Shown: positions 4,744 through 5,463 of the stretch, in pieces | Layout of the letters: each line of letters opens with the position of its first letter | Position numbering within the stretch: the first letter of the stretch is position 1 | Assembly (NCBI GenBank): GCA_021163455.1 | Contig: JAGGWT010000045.1 | Span: 1-5,463, forward strand | DNA: 5,463 nucleotides | Reading direction: 5' to 3' | Source: Thermoplasmata archaeon | GTDB lineage: Archaea > Thermoplasmatota > E2 > DHVEG-1 > B18-G2 | Program-made: the position numbers and the translations under genes | Notes under the pieces: generated by a model | What the model was told of the DNA's origin: nothing | Databases searched by the model: none | The model's input: the letters and a program-made list of their open reading frames with translations, nothing else

Positions 4744-5463
4744 TCACAGGAAATAGGCATTCAGCACATACTGTTCAACCATCCTCTGGGTATTGAAGAA
4801 AGATGCATTCAGTGCTATGCAATTTTTCATAATATCTATCCATCTATCTCTGAATCTGTGGAAAACAGGAATTATCCTGTATTCGAGTTTATCATACATA
4901 TCACGGCTATCTCTTAAATCGTCTGATTCCTGGTCTTCATCTCCTATAGACCAGCCTGTAACCCCTTCTATATATCCTTCTTTCCACCATCCATCGAGAG
5001 TGCTGAGTTGAGGAACTCCATTATGAGCCGCTTTCATACCAGATGTGCCAGAAGCTTCCATGGGTATTCGTGGAGTATTCAGCCAGAGGTCAACTCCACT
5101 CACCATCATCTTTGCTATGTTCATATCATAATTTGGTATAAAAATGAAATTAACTCTCGGCTTCAAGGTTTTTCCAGCATTAATAATCCTTTTTATTATC
5201 TCTTTACCTTCGGTATCTTTTGGATGGGCTTTTCCAGAGTAAACTATTTGAAGACCTCCTGCTACCTCTGATATTTTCAGTAATCTCTCTCTATCATAGA
5301 AGAGAAGATAAGGCCTTTTATAAGCTGTCATCCTCCTGGCAAAACCTATGGTAAATTTATCATAAGAAAAGTTTTCTCCAAATCTCTCATTTATAAAATC
5401 TATAAGTTTTCCCTTTGCTTCCATGTGGGCATTCCATACATCCTCGTTTGGCATGCCTGATGC
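4744..5463 (-). CDS. glgP: Alpha-glucan (glycogen/maltodextrin) phosphorylase, C-terminal part, cut by window edge
   Basis: GT35 phosphorylase that releases glucose 1-phosphate from alpha-1,4-glucan ends using phosphate and PLP, a cytoplasmic step of glycogen or maltodextrin breakdown. The window holds its last 240 codons; the frame stays open to the right edge (ASGMPNED...), so the Met codon at 5454 is internal. Seen in order: FARRMTAYKRP, matching the phosphate/PLP-phosphate binding Arg and Lys of the family (VKRIHEYKR in animal enzymes); YSGKAHPKD; NYDMNIAKMMVSGVDLWLN; and EASGTSGMKAAHNG, whose Lys (codon 5032-5034) is the PLP Schiff-base lysine. GVPQLSTLDGWW follows where classical enzymes have the GTLDGAN loop. 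The GTSGMK and DGWW variants point to the short, archaeal/bacterial-type alpha-glucan phosphorylase instead of the MalP/animal type. It converges on the AbrB-type gene with a 27-nt gap. With the glycosyltransferase about 4 kb away it suggests a glycogen locus. Confidence 0.95.
   Translation of the reverse strand, partial: ASGMPNEDVWNAHMEAKGKLIDFINERFGENFSYDKFTIGFARRMTAYKRPYLLFYDRERLLKISEVAGGLQIVYSGKAHPKDTEGKEIIKRIINAGKTLKPRVNFIFIPNYDMNIAKMMVSGVDLWLNTPRIPMEASGTSGMKAAHNGVPQLSTLDGWWKEGYIEGVTGWSIGDEDQESDDLRDSRDMYDKLEYRIIPVFHRFRDRWIDIMKNCIALNASFFNTQRMVEQYVLNAYFL

Noticed and set aside
4506..4760. Minus-strand 84-codon open frame over the AbrB-type gene
   Set aside because: It runs antisense to a recognisable AbrB domain and overlaps the end of glgP; the low-complexity Ser/Arg/Leu content is typical of a shadow frame.
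4793..5271. Two plus-strand open frames opposite glgP
   Set aside because: The minus-strand phosphorylase motifs, including the PLP lysine, explain this region.

Overview
The window looks archaeal, probably euryarchaeal and possibly Thermoplasmatota/Aciduliprofundum-like; that placement is inference from protein style and not a database match. Pointers are a two-repeat DUF2582-type winged-helix protein, a short-type alpha-glucan phosphorylase, an HAE3-like RND exporter, an AbrB-fold regulator with an apparently leaderless start, TATA-like promoter elements, and GGTG/AAGGAG-type ribosome binding sites. The DNA is AT-rich and almost fully coding. No gene-free stretch exceeds 300 bases, and I saw no rRNA, tRNA, CRISPR array or insertion sequence.

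Layout from left to right: (1) 1-797, minus strand, the N-terminal 265 codons of a GT4-like glycosyltransferase that runs off the left edge. (2) 811-1194, minus, a 127-residue tandem winged-helix protein, 13 nt upstream of the glycosyltransferase. (3) 1282-4371, minus, a 1029-residue two-halved RND/MMPL-type transporter with an unusually large first extracytoplasmic loop. (4) 4372-4485, a compact divergent promoter region with TATA-like boxes for both directions and a 20-bp-spaced direct repeat. (5) 4486-4716, plus, a small AbrB/SpoVT-type regulator. (6) 4717-4743, a convergent gap with a probable terminator. (7) 4744-5463, minus, the C-terminal 240 codons of an alpha-glucan phosphorylase that runs off the right edge.

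How the parts may work together: the transporter, winged-helix protein and glycosyltransferase lie head to tail on one strand and could be one transcription unit, possibly with an internal promoter before the winged-helix gene. The divergent AbrB-type gene is well placed to control itself and the transporter. A glycosyltransferase and a glucan phosphorylase on either side suggest a carbohydrate (glycogen) locus. The link between transporter and glycosyltransferase could instead mean export of a glycosylated lipid or envelope component. The sequence does not settle which.

The most unusual features are the roughly 250-residue insertion in the first loop of the transporter, rich in cysteines and N-glycosylation sequons, the loss of the TM10 aspartate (Thr934), and a coding-like reading frame just after the transporter stop that is reached by a one-base shift at an A5 run and ends in an ATGA overlap with the next gene.
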